DNA of 64,000 nucleotides from Epiperipatus broadwayi (taxonomy: Eukaryota > Onychophora > Udeonychophora > Euonychophora > Peripatidae). Location: the NCBI GenBank assembly GCA_028023455.1, contig JAQFVV010006215.1, forward strand, positions 5,687,230 to 5,751,229, given 5' to 3'. The notes below the pieces were generated by a model. It ran no database searches, was not told the DNA's origin, and saw nothing but the letters and a program-made list of their open reading frames with translations. The position numbers and the translations under genes were made by a program. This document shows, piece by piece, positions 1-14,500 of the stretch (positions are counted from its first letter, which is position 1; each line of letters opens with the position of its first letter).

Positions 1-2600
1 TAAAAATAGAAACATAATATTTAGTAGAAATACATATATCCTGAAAACTTTTTTTGATGTTTTTTTACATTGCTTTACTTTCATACATTTCAACTTTCAT
101 ACACATTTCAAAAACCAATTAGTATAAAAGTAGAGGACTGCATGTATTACTAATGCAGAGTTTTTGGGATTAAAGCACAACTGTCATTTCCAATGCTCAA
201 CATGATTCTACTTTTTGAGTGATTAATCATCAATTATTTTTTCTTGTTTAATAATTTAATTTTATAATATTGGAGTTATTTTTATTATATTTGATTATAT
301 ATCCCCCCCCCCTTCACACTCTATTTAATTGCCTGTTTTTTAAATACTATCTTCTCTAGCCTCACCTACTGTCAATCTCTTGAACTATTTTTGTTATTCT
401 TATATATAAATAATTAATTGAATGGCTTCCCTGCTCAGGAATTTATAAGAAGTTTGAATATTGAGTTCCATGGGACTTGAGTTCCAGAATCTGATCTTAT
501 CATTACATTAAAACAGGGCATCTGATATACCCTCTAATGTGTAATTCTTATTAAATTTACTATATAGTTTTGATTTTCTTTTTAATAGTTCATGTTTTTT
601 GTATTGTATATCTTGAGTTTTTTTATGTGTTACAAATTATGATTTTATCTATTATTGTTGTTAATAAACTTGTTTAATTGAATGAATTTTTCTTTTTCTC
701 TTATATATATACTTGATATTTTTAATCTATTTTTAAACATTTTTTACATTGATAAATAAAATTACTAAAATATATAAAATGACATTTCATTTTATATATT
801 TTAGTAGTTTTATTTATCAATATGAATTTGTACCATTATTGATTTATAGTATAATATATGATAAATATTACATATTCATAGAATCATAGGTACTCAAGTT
901 TAAAAGACAAGCAACAAACAAATATGCCGAGCGATAATAGATAAATTTTAATTTATTATAAGTAGTGCTGTATAATGTATTGTAAGAGTCATAGTAATAA
1001 GGACTGAAATTACAAGGAGGCTTTGCAATGCCCCACAATCTGGGCACCAAAATTGCAACTATAAGAAAGAGGTTCAGCTTAATAATGCAACAACAAATGT
1101 AAATAAGCTAAAATTGTAATGGTATGAAAGGTAAGGGTCAAAATGGTTTAATTAAGCCCTATGAATTATAGTAGCTTAAAAGAAAATAAAAGCATAATCA
1201 GTCATTACTTTATAACTGAACTTTAAATATAAAACATTATTATGTAAATTAATGAGACTTAACTATTAGATAAATGTAATTAAGAATCAAAGGGACATTT
1301 TATTGAATCCAAATTACATTTGACAAAGAAGTAATCTGATATTTCAATTTCTTTTTAACTTAAGATAAAGTCTATCAAAATTAAATTCAAAATATATTGT
1401 GTTATTTTGAATATCTTGGTGTAAGTTAAATTTATATGAATTAGCTATTATAATCAGTGCCCAAAGTCTTTTGATAAGTGGTGTAATCTTAATTTAAAAA
1501 CATTATGCTCAATTTTATAATAAATAAATAAATTTATGTTTTATTTACAATTAACAAGAGAATGACAACAATAATAATATATCAGTTTATTTCCCCTCCC
1601 CCCTTTTAAAACTTATTTCTTCTATTATTTCTTTTTTTGTGTGTGTGTGTATCAAAGCTCCCCACCCTTTTAATATGAAATGTTAAATAAGTTGAGATAA
1701 CATATCTATGTTCTCCAAGGTGAATAATAACTTGTTTTTAAGCTTAAAATATTTGTTTTTCACTAACGCTATTTTTAAAATAATAACAAATTCTTAGATT
1801 GAGTGGCTAAATATATGAGCATATAAAAAATATTATATGAGTATTCACATTGACTCCACTAAATATCTCTATGTCTCAAATTGATCAAATAAATGTGTAA
1901 TATCTAACACAACTGATACATAGCCACGCAAATGACTTTAAATAAACCTAGGGAAATCCACATTTATCATTTTGCTATAATAAAACTATTGTAAAATTGA
2001 TTGACAAATTAAATTATCATAAGTTTAATGATCTTATATTTAAAATTCCTAAATGTCCATAACACTGTCACATGATATTCAAGTTAAATATTTTTTTGTT
2101 AGAGGGCTTACTTTTCAACAAAAAAATATTATTTGTTCTGACAGTAATAAACTGTAATCTTTTTTTTTTACAAAGTATTTTATGCAAAGGAAGTAATTTG
2201 TTAAAGCAACCGATTAAAAAAAAAAATTACAATGGCATTTCCATAGGCCAGGTACATTTATGGATTTAAAAAAAAATATGATATTGGAATAAAACTTTTT
2301 GAAGGAAAAAATGTTCAGAAAAAAATGTGATTTTGACCACAATACAAAACTGAATAGATATAGTATTTAAATCATGAACAAAATGTTATTAGTACATAAA
2401 TTCATGTTTGAAAGATGATATTTAGTGAGAGGAAAAGAAATAGATTTTATAGTACCATATTTACATTTAATTATGTGTAGTTTGATATTGCATAAATTGC
2501 GGCTTCATAGTAATATCATGTCTGATTGAAATTTGTTAAAGCAACCAATTAATTATGATGGCCTTTTCATAGGCTGGGTATATATTCTGGTAACAATAAT
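1..2600. other. AT-rich noncoding stretch, probably intron
   Basis: I see no coding signal. The stretch holds homopolymer and AT-dinucleotide runs (a C run near 303-312, a GT run near 1638-1650). A dispersed direct repeat occurs near 2196-2260 and again near 2535-2595; both copies contain TTGTTAAAGCAACC followed by a segment resembling CATAGGCNGGGTA. It may lie in an upstream galactokinase intron, but that is inferred only from the orientation and phase of the first exon seen at 27.6 kb. Confidence 0.5.
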
Positions 2601-2624
2601 AATAGTGATTCTAATCGAGATAGC

Positions 2625-2815
2625 TTTTGCCAAATAAGAAAAATAATAGTTATCTTTTAGATAAATGCTGGCTTTGGGTTGGTATTTTTTGATCTAGTGT
2701 CTGAAATACCCTAGCACCCACTGAGGATTGCCTAAGCATGAAATCAGTCTGAGAATAGGGGATAATTTCTGATAGGGATTTTTAAATGCTTTCTTTTGTG
2801 GCATTTATCAATAAA
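2625..2815 (+). repeat. Family X hammerhead repeat, old fragment (X-c)
   Basis: A diverged fragment of family X, in the same orientation as the copy at 41.0-41.36 kb. Shared landmarks are TTATCTTTTAGATAAATGCT, GGGTTGGTATTTTT, the ribozyme segment and a tail like GGCATTTATCA. The hammerhead core CTGAGGA is at 2721-2727, GAAA at 2740-2743 and the GTC triplet at 2747-2749. Stem I no longer pairs well, so I consider the ribozyme dead. No target-site duplication is visible. Confidence 0.7.
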
Positions 2816-2819
2816 ACTT

Positions 2820-5460
2820 GTTATAACTATTAGCACTGCTCATTATTTTTTATTTACAAGCTTATAAAATTGAGTCATGTGGTGTATGACTTTGATTTAT
2901 TTATTACCATAGAGAATATAAAGATTAATATATTTTTACTAATTGTTTTTGCAGAAATATATGCAAATATAAGAAATAATTGCAAGTGAGCAAGAGTTAT
3001 ATATGTATAGATATCAAAAGCCAAAAACCAAAACAGATAATAAAATAAATAAATTATACCAAATTCAGAATTAAACAAAGGTAGCTAAATTGAAAAAAAA
3101 TTAAAATTTTATTTTGTATAGTTTGTTTAATTCTGAATTTAATATAATTTTTATATAATTATTTTCTCTTAAGTAATGGCCATTTTTTTTTAGAATATCT
3201 CACATCTAACAGTAACACAGCTTAAATACAGTTGATGGAAAAGTAAGGTTAATGCAGCATCAACTAAGAGAAATTTACAACATGCTTGTGAAGTTATGCA
3301 TTATGATAACATCAGTAAAGAAATAAAACATGAAACTCAAAGTTTATGTTTAAAACAAAATATTTTATTTTTATTTACTTTTTGATAATTTAGCATAGAA
3401 ACTGAAAGCAAACAACTTCAAACATTAAAATTATGAATATTGCACTTGTCTTGGAATCTAAATTTAAAATTATATTTTTTAGTTTCATCTTAAAAGAATT
3501 TTCTTAAAGAGCAATATATATATTGTAATGATACAGAAAATCGGGAGTGAATCTGGGGTCATGGAAATCATCATCAAACCTAAGTCAAATAAAGTTTAAA
3601 TATATTAAATATAAAAGGATATGATGAAAATGAAGTGCATGAGAGATCAAAGAGCTACCTATATTAAATAACTATAATTAAATAACATAACAGACAAGAG
3701 TACTCATTCATCATAATAAATGATCAACAATAAAAATAAAGCAACAGTCAATCTTGTGATTGAATTTAAAATGGGTCTACTATAGACCAGGCTAATTATT
3801 TAGCCCTTGCCAGCTTGGGGCAGATTATTTAATTATTAATTTGGATGCACAAACTTAAGTGCTAATCCATAAAAATTTTAAAAAATAATTCTGTGATACT
3901 AAAACATACTGATCATTATAAATGCTCTGGCCACCTGGCCAGGTATGAGCTTAATTTCTAATAAATACTAAACTAGCTAAAATGTAATGCATGGACTTCC
4001 AGGATCATCATCAACTGGATGTCCATAAACACTAACTATAAACTCCTTTTATATAACAGATCGTTATGCATGAATCTGGCTCAGGAACAAAAGCTCTATA
4101 TAATTGATACTGTGAACAGGATATATAATATAATGTATAATGATTTATGATGTTTTAGGATTAAATAAAATCACTGGAATAATTTTAACAATGAAATATC
4201 AATTTATTAATAACAATTAAAATGAAATTAAGGTCTGCTGAGTATGCCATAAATATAAATTTGACATTCTAATTCTGATTAATGTACAATTAGCTGTCAC
4301 ATTGTGATTTACAAATACACAATAGGTTTACATAAAACTCACATATATAAGCATACAGACATGTGGTATAATAATTTATGAACATATTTGCAGTGTTATA
4401 AACCTATAAATGAAGTTCATTTTTATAATATAATTAATGACTGATTTAACATATATGAATGTGCGCATAGAAATGTATGTGCACACTGACATTTATATCA
4501 TATTTTAATTTGTCAAAATAATAAATTTATTACATATATTTTATTTTCACATTTGAATTGTCATATAATAATAACAAATATGACTAATTTTAACATAAGT
4601 GTCTACTTGACATGCATCCATATAAGTACAAAGATGTGCCATAACATATGGGATTTGTCACATAATAATAATAATAATAATAAAGAAATAAGTTATCACA
4701 TTTTAATGATACATAAATGATTGTTTTCTCATATATATGTGGGTATCCATGAAATGTGTGTATACACTGATGTTTATATCATATGATATTTTAATTTTTC
4801 AAAATAATAGATTTATTAAAAACATATTTTTCACATAAATGCACATGTATGGTGTGTGTATACACAAAAATATAGATGATACAAATTAAAACTATTAATT
4901 AGTCTCTTCTTTTATAGTAAGTAAAAGTTTTTCTTTAAAAAAAGAAAAAAAAACTTATCATTTGGAAAGTTTCATTTAAAATTCAGGTCCTGTGGCCTCA
5001 AAGATATTCAGAGTTTTCCTTTCTTTTTTTTATAAACAATATTTGGAACAAATAATCTTCTAGACACAAATGTTATTTATTATTTTCTTTCCTTGTTTTA
5101 TTTTCAGTTGACAAAGTCATTGCTTTTAAAATTTGTTAATTGGAAATTTTAAGTATCATTATTTCAAGAAATTATTTAAAATACTTTCGTTTTCAATAGA
5201 TACAACATTACTCACCAGCTGTACTATATATGTAATGCAGTACTCCTATCTGTACCCCTCTGCATACAGATAAAACACTATATGTATAAGGTAACTCTTC
5301 AACAAACTGATGGACTCTGGGTAAGCTGATCTTTACTAAACAATAGACTGTCTTATTATCATCTTCAGGAAAGGTATAATCCAACAACATATGCATTCAA
5401 TCACCTCCATTTAGTCTCATCATTTGATGAACTTCAGGAAAGCCAGCCAGCTAGTACACT
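2820..5460. other. AT-rich noncoding stretch with a degenerate ~280 bp direct repeat
   Basis: No coding signal. Between about 4320 and 4890 a diverged tandem pair can be seen: a segment ending in CACTGACATTTATATCAT near 4485-4503 recurs near 4765-4783, and TCAAAATAATA followed by TTTATTA recurs with it, giving a period near 280 bp. Several CA/TA-rich runs surround it. Confidence 0.4.
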
Positions 5461-5462
5461 AT

Positions 5463-8400
5463 ATATATATTGTGCCATTACAATTTGGTCACTAGTCAAA
5501 TTTATAGTAATGTGCATGTAAGAAAGTGTAAAACAAAATCATCACATTTTTATATAATCATAAATGAAGCTGTAGGGCATCCGAGTTTAAACCCTACAAG
5601 GTCTAGTTCTAAAAGCTTTAAACAGAGAAAGAATGGGTCAACAATTACATGCTTTACTTGTTTGTGTGTTGATAGAAAGGTAATACACACATTTAAACTA
5701 TTTAATATTTAATTTTTCTTTAAAAAGCAAAGTTATAATGCATACATATAGGCAATGTATGTGTAAATTATTTAATTGTTTTATATTTCAAATATTAAAC
5801 ATTTTAACTTTCTTTAAAACTAACCTATGCTTGATCAATTCTAATATTTTATTCTATACTTTTATTTTGCTTTTCATTAATTATAATTGGGATTTAAAAG
5901 TTACAGACTTAATTAAATAATTGGGTTATAATTATTAAGCTAGCAATCATATTATTTAAGGTTAGTTTATGAATGATTTGAAAGAATGAAGGATGTGTGT
6001 ACATTACATACAAAAATTTACATTTCCTAAATATTGAAAGAAAAGGAAGTATTAAATCTGTCAAATTATTTTTTTTGTACAATTGTTTGTTAAAAGAGGA
6101 AATCTGTTTAATCAGATATCAATCTTTGTAGCAATTTTTTTTTTTGTAAATAATTGTTTTTCACTTTGGAAGCTTATAATGGGTCAGAGCTCTAATTTTG
6201 AAATTGTCTTATCTCAAGATCTAAAGAAGGAAGCTCAAAGATTTGAAATGTTACCTGGATATTAAAAAAAAAAAAAGAAAAGAAAGGAAATAAGGATTGA
6301 GTCTATTTTTTTTTAAACAAAAGTGTCTGGAAAAAGGATTAAACTTTTCAGTTGAAAAATAATTTAGTTGAAAATAAATTAGAGATCTAATTAAAACAAA
6401 TTTGTCCAAAAATAGCAAGTGATGCTATCTCTGATTGGTTAAGTTAGCTAAAAATTGGATATAAAAAGCTGTCTTGAATTATTATTAAGATTATTGTTTA
6501 TGATTCAGATTATTAAACTATCCAATTGAATGCTGAAAATATAAGAAATGTCTGGCTAGAAAAATTATATGTATGTCCCATCGGTTCTGGACCATCTGGG
6601 GAAGCTGCACATCACATAGGAAAGAAAAGATGTGTCTAAAATAATATTCTACACCTTTCAACTGACCAGAGAAATAAGATGTTTGTTTTTAATAGAAGGA
6701 AGAAAGCATTCACCTGCATTCAAAGAAGATGAATTAATCTACTGATAAATATTAATCATCAAGTCCAATTAATTGTTACAACAACTGATTTTAAACTCAA
6801 GAAAATTTACAAATGGGAAAACAACTGCTGTATTTCATCCACATGCTTGACAGGAAGAGAAGAAAATTTAATATAATGATTTCCAAATTATCCACTAAAG
6901 CAAATAACCTCAATAGAGTCATCATCATCAAATAGTTATACACCTCAAGAAAGAGATTGTTCCCACATAAAACGGAAATGGTAGCTGCAGAACTATAGAC
7001 AATATACAAGACAAGTTTGAACCCTTGGAAATTCGCCACAAACAAAAGATCGGTAATATGACTTTTTATATCTATTTTCTTTAATATCAGTCTTAATAAA
7101 CATTTTAGCAATAAAGTGGTATATTTTATTTAAAGAACTTTTAAAGACTATTCAGATCGATTAAAAACAAGAATGTCTTACTAATAATAACTTTGAGCTT
7201 CATAAATGATCTTGAATGTATGAAAATTATTTGTTTATTAATTTTACAATATTAATGTGTAAAACAATTTTTTTTATGGTGTTATGATTTTAGTTTTAAC
7301 TAATATATTATTATTATTTTGGTTTTAAATAATATTTTGTTATTATGGGATAAAACATGCACATACATAATAATATTTTTATATGTGTATAATTGCGACT
7401 GAATGTGAAATAATAGGTGGTGTTAAAATATTAAATTATGTTGTCTTGAGAAAGTATAGATTTCAGCGCTTGGAAGGGAGGGGGAGATAATGATTTAAAA
7501 CTCTTTTCTAAAACTTGCTCTTTCAATTCTACTAACATTTTTTTTTTACATTCTATTTACATGTTAGATTTTTAAAGTATGTGTGTTAATGAGCAGATAA
7601 TATTTTTTGTCTTGAAATACTTTTCATGGTCAATGTGACGTCCAACTTAATACAAAATACATTTGAAGGGAAAGGGGGAAGAACTTAAAATTAATCTGAG
7701 GATTGTTATATAATCAATTATTATTATTATTATTCATGTCAATTTTCATATTTATCTAGAAATTTTTATGTATATGTTAGAAATGTAGTAATAAATATTA
7801 GTTTGTTTTACTAAACGAGGCGTATATATTTCATTAATTGTAGTCTTTGTTAAGTGTGATTATTCATCATCATCAATGGTTGAATATTAGTTATTTAAGA
7901 TATAAGTAAATATGCTAAAATTAAGCAATAATTATGAATTTCTTTATAAAATTTAGTTTTATGTTTAGGCTTAGTCCTAGAGCTGTAGTTGAAACCATTG
8001 TCATTATCGTTATTATTATCATCATCATCATCGTCATCAACGTTTTAATTAATGAGCTGTTTAACTGTTTAAAGGCCATAAATAAATATTGATTTTATAA
8101 TATTTAGTGATTTCTTAGTATTATTATAACCACATCCCATCATCTATTTCATGCAAGGATGAGTGAATTGCCATCCTAAATTAGTTATATATAATCTGAG
8201 CTAGTAAACTTATAAAAACATTGAAACACATTTGTTATGCTAAGATCTGAGAAATGATTTATGTCTAATATACTCCACTTTAGTTTATAGTTGTTTTACT
8301 TTTACCTAAATATTAGTGCGTATAGTGATATGGCTCAAAAAGCAAAATCTTCCATTTTTATTAGAAATAAAGTACCAAAAAGGGGATTCAAACCCGGTAC

Positions 8401-8855
8401 ATGTGAAAGGTTATTAGATATAACCATGTCTAGATTCAGATAATCTAGTGGCGCCCTGCTAGACCATATTCACTTAGTATTTGTTTAAACATGCACTTAA
8501 CATCAAACCAAGAAATGAAAGTGGATAAGATCTACTGTCTATATACCTGAGTTATAATAATTTGCTTATAATTATATTGATATTGTTATATTTTGAGAAA
8601 TCTATAATTATTGAGATAGTGTTTACTTAAGAAATCCAAGTTATTTTAAATATTATGATCTTGATATTTGGACTCCTTTACTCAGATATAATAATATCTT
8701 TTGAACTCATTTTAATTAGGTTACAATGAGTTATTTGAACCTTTACTTAATAATTTTTGATATTTGAACTCCTTCACTTATATGGTAATAGTTATATTGT
8801 AACCATCTATAATTATTTGAGCGACTCTTTAATTATGTTACAATATATATATACA
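5463..8855 (+). repeat. Left arm of a 9.7 kb inverted repeat (IR1)
   Basis: This arm is the reverse complement, with scattered substitutions and indels, of 11541-15172. Paired landmarks include TATTGTGCCATTACAATTT at the outer tip (5468 and about 15150), the phrase around AGGGTTTAAACTYGGATGCCC (about 5580 and 15045), the hairpin-rich 6.8-7.1 kb stretch matching 13.5-13.8 kb, and the ATCATC-rich run near 8010 matching 12.55 kb. Open frames of 60-100 codons occur in both arms at mirrored positions but are shadows of the repeat. I recognise no transposase. It could be a foldback DNA transposon or a rearranged inverted duplication. Confidence 0.8.
8371..8466 (-). repeat. tRNA-like (Pol III promoter-like) module in the IR1 left arm
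   Basis: On the minus strand the module opens with TGGTCTAGCAGGG, resembling an A box, and about 65 bases on has GGGTTTGAATCCCC, a strong B box. It is too irregular to fold as a functional tRNA. The mirrored copy is at 12128-12220. It may be the head of an old SINE captured in the element, or part of the element itself. Confidence 0.5.
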
Positions 8856-9229
8856 TACAGACTAATTAACCACAAAAAACTGACCCTGGCCTCCATGTGA
8901 CCATGGTAAACTAATAGTAGCAGCTGGACTTGCATTGTCTTGCCTTCAGTTATAACTTCATGATAGTACTAATCTGGTTGTCATAATCTGTAAAACTCTT
9001 TAAAAATTATTCCGTCTAATCTTTTTTCCAACCTTTTTAAAGACAGGGTGGAAAAAAATACAGTAATTAAAAATGAGTTTTTCCTATCTTGATTAAAAAA
9101 AGTTAATGGCTCTTTTTAGTTTAACTTAATCCTTTGAAAAACAACTTTGTGGAATTTTATCAATATATGTATTATACAAACTTTAATTTAAAAAATTTGG
9201 TAGTCAAAATAGATAGTGGAATTTTATAA

Positions 9230-9800
9230 TTACCAGTATAACTATTATATGAAATTAATCATAGAATTAAACTTGGTTGGAGTGCTTTTGGTAGAAATAA
9301 CTTGATACTAAAAGGAAATATGCCTATGTGTTTGAAAAGGAAGGTTTTTAATAAATGTGTTTTATCAGTTCTTACTTATGGATCTGAAACTTGAACACTT
9401 AATAGAAGAGCAATACGGAGACTTCAGACCACTCAAAGAAGTATGGAAAGATGCATGTTGGGAGTAGCAAGAAGAGATCAAAAATGCAATATATGGGTAA
9501 AAGAACAAACAGGTGATACTGACCTCATTGAAAAAATTAAAAGACTGAAGTGGAGTTGAGATGGACATATTGCTAGAAGAGATGATAATAAATGGACAAT
9601 TGAAATCTTAAAAAAGGATTCCATGAGATTTTAAAAGACCCAGAAAGAGACTACATGTGAGATGGATGGATGAAATAAGAAAGTGTGCAGGGGTGATGTG
9701 GAGAAGAGAAGCTAAAGATTGGTGAAGATGGATTGAACTTGGAGAGACCTTCATTCTGCAATGGATTGTTAATGGTTGATGATAATATCTATTATAACAT
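9230..9800 (+). pseudogene. 3' fragment of an RTE-like LINE reverse transcriptase
   Basis: A degenerate + strand reading frame resembles the C-terminal tail of RTE/endonuclease-reverse-transcriptase LINE proteins. In order I read LKRKVFN, VLTYGSET, RRLQTTQRSMERCMLG, KRLKWS and DGHIARRDDNKWT, a block conserved downstream of the reverse-transcriptase palm. Several stops (for example after GSET and after LKWS) and frameshifts make it inactive. There is no 5' part nearby, so it is a typical 5'-truncated insertion. It sits in the loop of IR1. A related tail occurs at 52.8-53.2 kb. Confidence 0.85.
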
Positions 9801-10152
9801 AAAAACAAAATCAGAATTAACAAAATATGAATTAGACCTTTTGAAATGTTTTATAATTATTTTTTTTTAGTTAAAAGTTATTTAATACTTAACTGTTATT
9901 CCATTGTAATACAGAAAATTTCTACTAAAAATTTGTTTATGTTTATTTCTATTTTTCCTTTCAACTTTATATATATATATATAAATGCATACGCAGTACT
10001 ATGTTGTTGTATGGCATGAGACACATGATGGTCTCAATATATGTATCATTAAAAATGGATATTAATGAGATCCATTATGATGCTCTTTTATATAAATTTT
10101 AATAAAGAATAATAAAAAAAATCATATGCAGCAGCTATATAAATATATATAT

Positions 10153-11540
10153 TATAACATTTTTCGTTTTGTTAGACCTCTACACGCTAATATAAACTGC
10201 GCACGAGTTGATCAAGTTATGTCAAAAAGAAGAAAGTTGTATTTCTATTTCTAAAAACATAACTATATTTCCTGATCAAACTCGGCCTATTAATTGTTGA
10301 GAATTATGCTATTGATGAAATCAGCTTTTACTTTATTTAATATGGGCGCCAGGTCTTTTTATTCTAAAGAGACCGCTGAAATCTGTCGCCAGCACGTCTC
10401 GCAAATAAAAAAAGAAAATACTTTTAAACTAATCGGTATTGCATCATACCGTAACGAGAAATATTTTTTAAAATTATTATTCCTGGGCTTATTGAACACA
10501 TTGGCAAAGGTAAATTATATATTTAAACATCACTAAAATAATATTAATAAATTTAATAATAATTAATAACTATTATTAATAACGCACAATGAAAAAGGTT
10601 GATAAAAGTAAAATCTCTTATTCCAACAAACTAAAAATATTTGTAAGTTAAATTACGAATTAACTAAACTGGAGAGAACATGAATCAATTTATAAAAAAT
10701 AGTTGGATAAAGTAATTTAATAATGTTCACTTATTACAATTCACTTCCAAGATCTTGTATAAAATTATTTAAATGAAAGTCTCTTTAATAAGAAAATTAC
10801 TGTCTATATCGGGATTATTTTAAGACTTGTTTGCAAACATTTAATTTTGTCACAATCAAGAATAAGTAGTCTTACCGGTAAGTTTTAGTGAATTCACGCT
10901 GGTTGTAGATAACTATGCATAGTTTTTCGGGGTTAAAATGAGCTCACAGCCTTTGATTATTAGTTGATCTTGGTGCTGGTTCCATAGGCTAGTCGCGTAA
11001 GCTTCTCTGGTGTCCATCGGTAACAATGTCAGCTAAAGCTCCGGTCTACTCTCGTATGAAGAACTTTTTCATCATAGAGTGGTGTGGATTCTTTAATCCA
11101 AAACCAACCAAAAGAATATCAGGCAAACCAAGACATTCCTCCAACCGAATCTCTCCTTTTTATACCAGAGGTCCAGTTTTCAGACTTCTGCGCATGCTAT
11201 TATCATGGCATTTTTTGGTTCATAATCTTGTAGATTCTTTATAAAATTTACGTTATAAAGTCTTTATTTTTTTCAGCATAATTCTGCCATCTTTAATTAG
11301 TTGAAATATTTTTACTTTCTCTTATCTAGATTGGTAATTTGAGTCTTTTGTTCTCTCCAATTCTAACTTTTATTTCTAATTACATAAAAAAAATACGAAA
11401 GAATAATTTAACTTTCATTGTACTTTTTTTTTTTAAAAAAAAAAAAAAAAAATTAGTCAAAAAAAATCTAAATTTACTTTTATTTTTTTAGTTTTTACCA
11501 AATGCCAATATATTTGCAACGTATATAATTAAATGTTACA
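10153..11540. mobile_element. Solo LTR flanked by ATAT
   Basis: This 1388 bp stretch aligns end to end with the LTRs at 35846-37277 and 37996-40873, sharing CTCTACACGCTAATATAAAC near one end and CCAAATGCCAATATATTTGC near the other. The ends are TATAACA at the left and TGTTACA at the right, close to the complementary TGTAACG/CGTTACA ends of the family. ATAT flanks both sides and fits a 4 bp target-site duplication, but the target is itself (AT)n, so that is weak evidence. About 300 bp in the middle (10.88-11.15 kb) differ from the 36-40 kb LTRs, so this is another subfamily. The 72-codon frame inside it is not coding. A solo LTR forms by recombination between two LTRs. Confidence 0.8.
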
Positions 11541-14500
11541 ATATATATATATATTGTAACCTAATTTAAAGTAAACAATATTATAGATTCAGTTGTAACT
11601 TATTAAAGAGAAATATTGCAACTATTTGAAGAGAAATTCAATTGTATATTAAAATATCATTGGATTGTCAAAAATCCAAATATTATTAAAATCTCAAATA
11701 TTTAAATACTATATTCATGGTAACTTAATAAAGATGATCAGACGATCCAAATGTATTAAATAATGAGGAAACGATTCAAATGTAAATATTTAGCTTAATA
11801 AAGGAAAGGCATTGTAGATTAAATTAAATTATGAGAAGAATACCTGAGTAGTGGCTATTAAACAAAAAGGTCATAAACATTAAAATGATGAGTAGGAATA
11901 AATTAAACATATTTCTATAATTAAATTTCTCAAGATATCACAATATCAATAATTATATACAAATTATTAATAATAACTATTATAACTCAGGTATATGGAA
12001 ATCACGTGAGGTGAGTACACTAGTAACTCAATAAAATATCTGCTCAGGTATACAGACAGTAGATTTTATCCACTTTCATTTCTTGGTTTGATGTTAAGTG
12101 CATATCCAAACAAATACCAAGTGAATATGGTCTAGCAGAGTGCCACTAGATTATTTGAATCTAGACACAGTTATATCTAATAACCTTTCACATGTACCAG
12201 GTTTGAATCCCTTTTGGTATCTTATTTCTTACAAAATGTATGATTTTGATTTTTAGAGCCATACCACTGTATGCACTAATATCTAAGTAAACATAAAACA
12301 TCTTTAAACCAAAGTGGAATTCATTAGACACAAATCATTTCTCAGATCTTAGCATAACGAATGTGTTTCAATATTTTTTTATAAGTTTTACTAGCTCAGA
12401 TTACTATTAATTTAGGATGGCAATTCACTCATCCTTGCATGAAATAGATGATGGGATGATGGTTATAATAATACTAAGAAATCACTAAATACTATGAAAT
12501 CAATATTTATTTATGGCCTTTAAACATTTAAACAGCTCATTAATTAAAACGTGATGGTGATGACAATGATAATGATAACGATAATGACAATGGTTTCAAC
12601 CACAGCTTTAGGACTAAGCCTAAACATAAAACCTAATTGTTATAAAGAAATTCATGATTATTGTTAATCTTAGCATATTTAATCATATCTTAAACAACTA
12701 ATATTCAACCATTAATGATGAATGATCACACTTGATAAAGACTACACTTAATGAAATATATACGCCTCATTTAATAATAATAAACTAATATTTATTAATG
12801 CATTTCTAACATATACATAAAATTTTTTATATTTACATGAAAATTTATATTAACAATAACAACAATAATCCTAATCGACTGTTTTAAAATCATAACATTA
12901 AATTTTCAACTCTTCCCCCTTTCCCTTAAATGTATTTCAAAAGTATATTGTATTAAATTGGGTAACTGATTTGTTAACATGTTCCATCCACAAGAAAAGT
13001 ATTTCATAAAAAAAAATACTATCCACTCATAGGCACACATACCTTATAATCTAACATGTAAGCAGAATGACAAAATAACTGTTATTAAAATTGGAAAGAG
13101 CAAGTTTTAGAAACAAGTTTTAAATTATTTTCTCCCCCTCTCTTCTACCTCTGAAATGCTATACTTTAACTTGAAACAAAATAATCTAATATTTTAATAC
13201 TACTTATTACTTCACATTCACTCGCAATTATACACATATAAAAATATTATTATGTATGTGCGTGTTTTATCCCATAATAACAACATATTATTTAAAACCA
13301 AAATAATAATACAAAAAATTATTTTACACATTAATATTTCATAACTGTAAATTAATAAACAAATAATTTTGATACATTCAAAATCATTTATGAAGCTCAA
13401 AGTTATTATTAGTAAGACATTCTTGTTTTTAATCGATCTGAATAGTCTTTAAAAGTTCTTTAAATAAAATATACCACTTTATTGCTAAAAGTTTATTAAG
13501 ACTCTGATATCATAAAGAAAATAGATATAAAAAGTCATATTACCGATCCTTTGTTTTGTGGTGAACTTCCAAGGGTTCAAACTTGTCTTGTATAATGTCT
13601 ATATTTCTGCAGCTACCATTTCCGTTTTACGTTGGAACAATCTCTTTCTTGAGGTGTATAACTATTTGATGATGATGATTCTATTGAGGTTATTTGCTTT
13701 AGTGGACAATTTGGAAATCATTATATTAATTTTTCTTCTCTTCCTGTCAAGCATGATTCTTTTAGTGGATGAAATACAGCAGTTGTTTTCACATTTATAA
13801 ATTTTCTTGAGTTTAAAATCAGTTACTGGAACAATTAATTGGACTTGATGATTTAATATTTATCAGTAGCTTTTCCTGATCGCCTTTAAATGCAGGTGGA
13901 TGCTTTCTTCTTTCTATTTAAAAACATCTTATTTCTCACAGTCAGTTGAAAGGTGTAGAATATTATTTTCAGACAAGACATCTTTTCTTCCCTATATGAT
14001 CTGCGACTCCATGACGGTCAGGTCTTGATGGGATACATATATAATTTTTCTACCCCGTCATTTCTTATATTTTCAACATTCAAAACTTCATAAAAAAATG
14101 ATTTTAAAAAAAATTATCTAGCAGAACTAAAATGTTTGTCTGCTTTAGTTTCAATAATTTTTTAAAAGTCTCTCTAACAAATAATGAATGAATGATTTCA
14201 ACTGATTTTCCAGACTGCTTTTATATCCGATTTTTGAGTCAACTCACCCAATTAGAGTGCTAGTGTGACTTGCTATTTTTGACCAATTCCAAAAAAAAAT
14301 CACACACCTGGTTTTCAGACACTTTTGTCTTAAAAAAAATAGACTTAATCCTTTTTCACGTATCTCTGTAATATCTAAAATTGGAGTTTTTTTCCTCTAA
14401 TCTTAAGATGAGACAATTTCAAAATTAGAGTTCCCACCAAGCTTAAGCTCCCAAAATGACAAACAATCATTTACAAAAACAAAATTGCTACAAAAATAGA

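Noticed and set aside
6797-7111. 104-codon minus-strand frame as a gene
   Set aside because: Its mirror at 13558-13800 exists only because IR1 is an inverted repeat. Leu/Ile-rich low complexity and no known domain.
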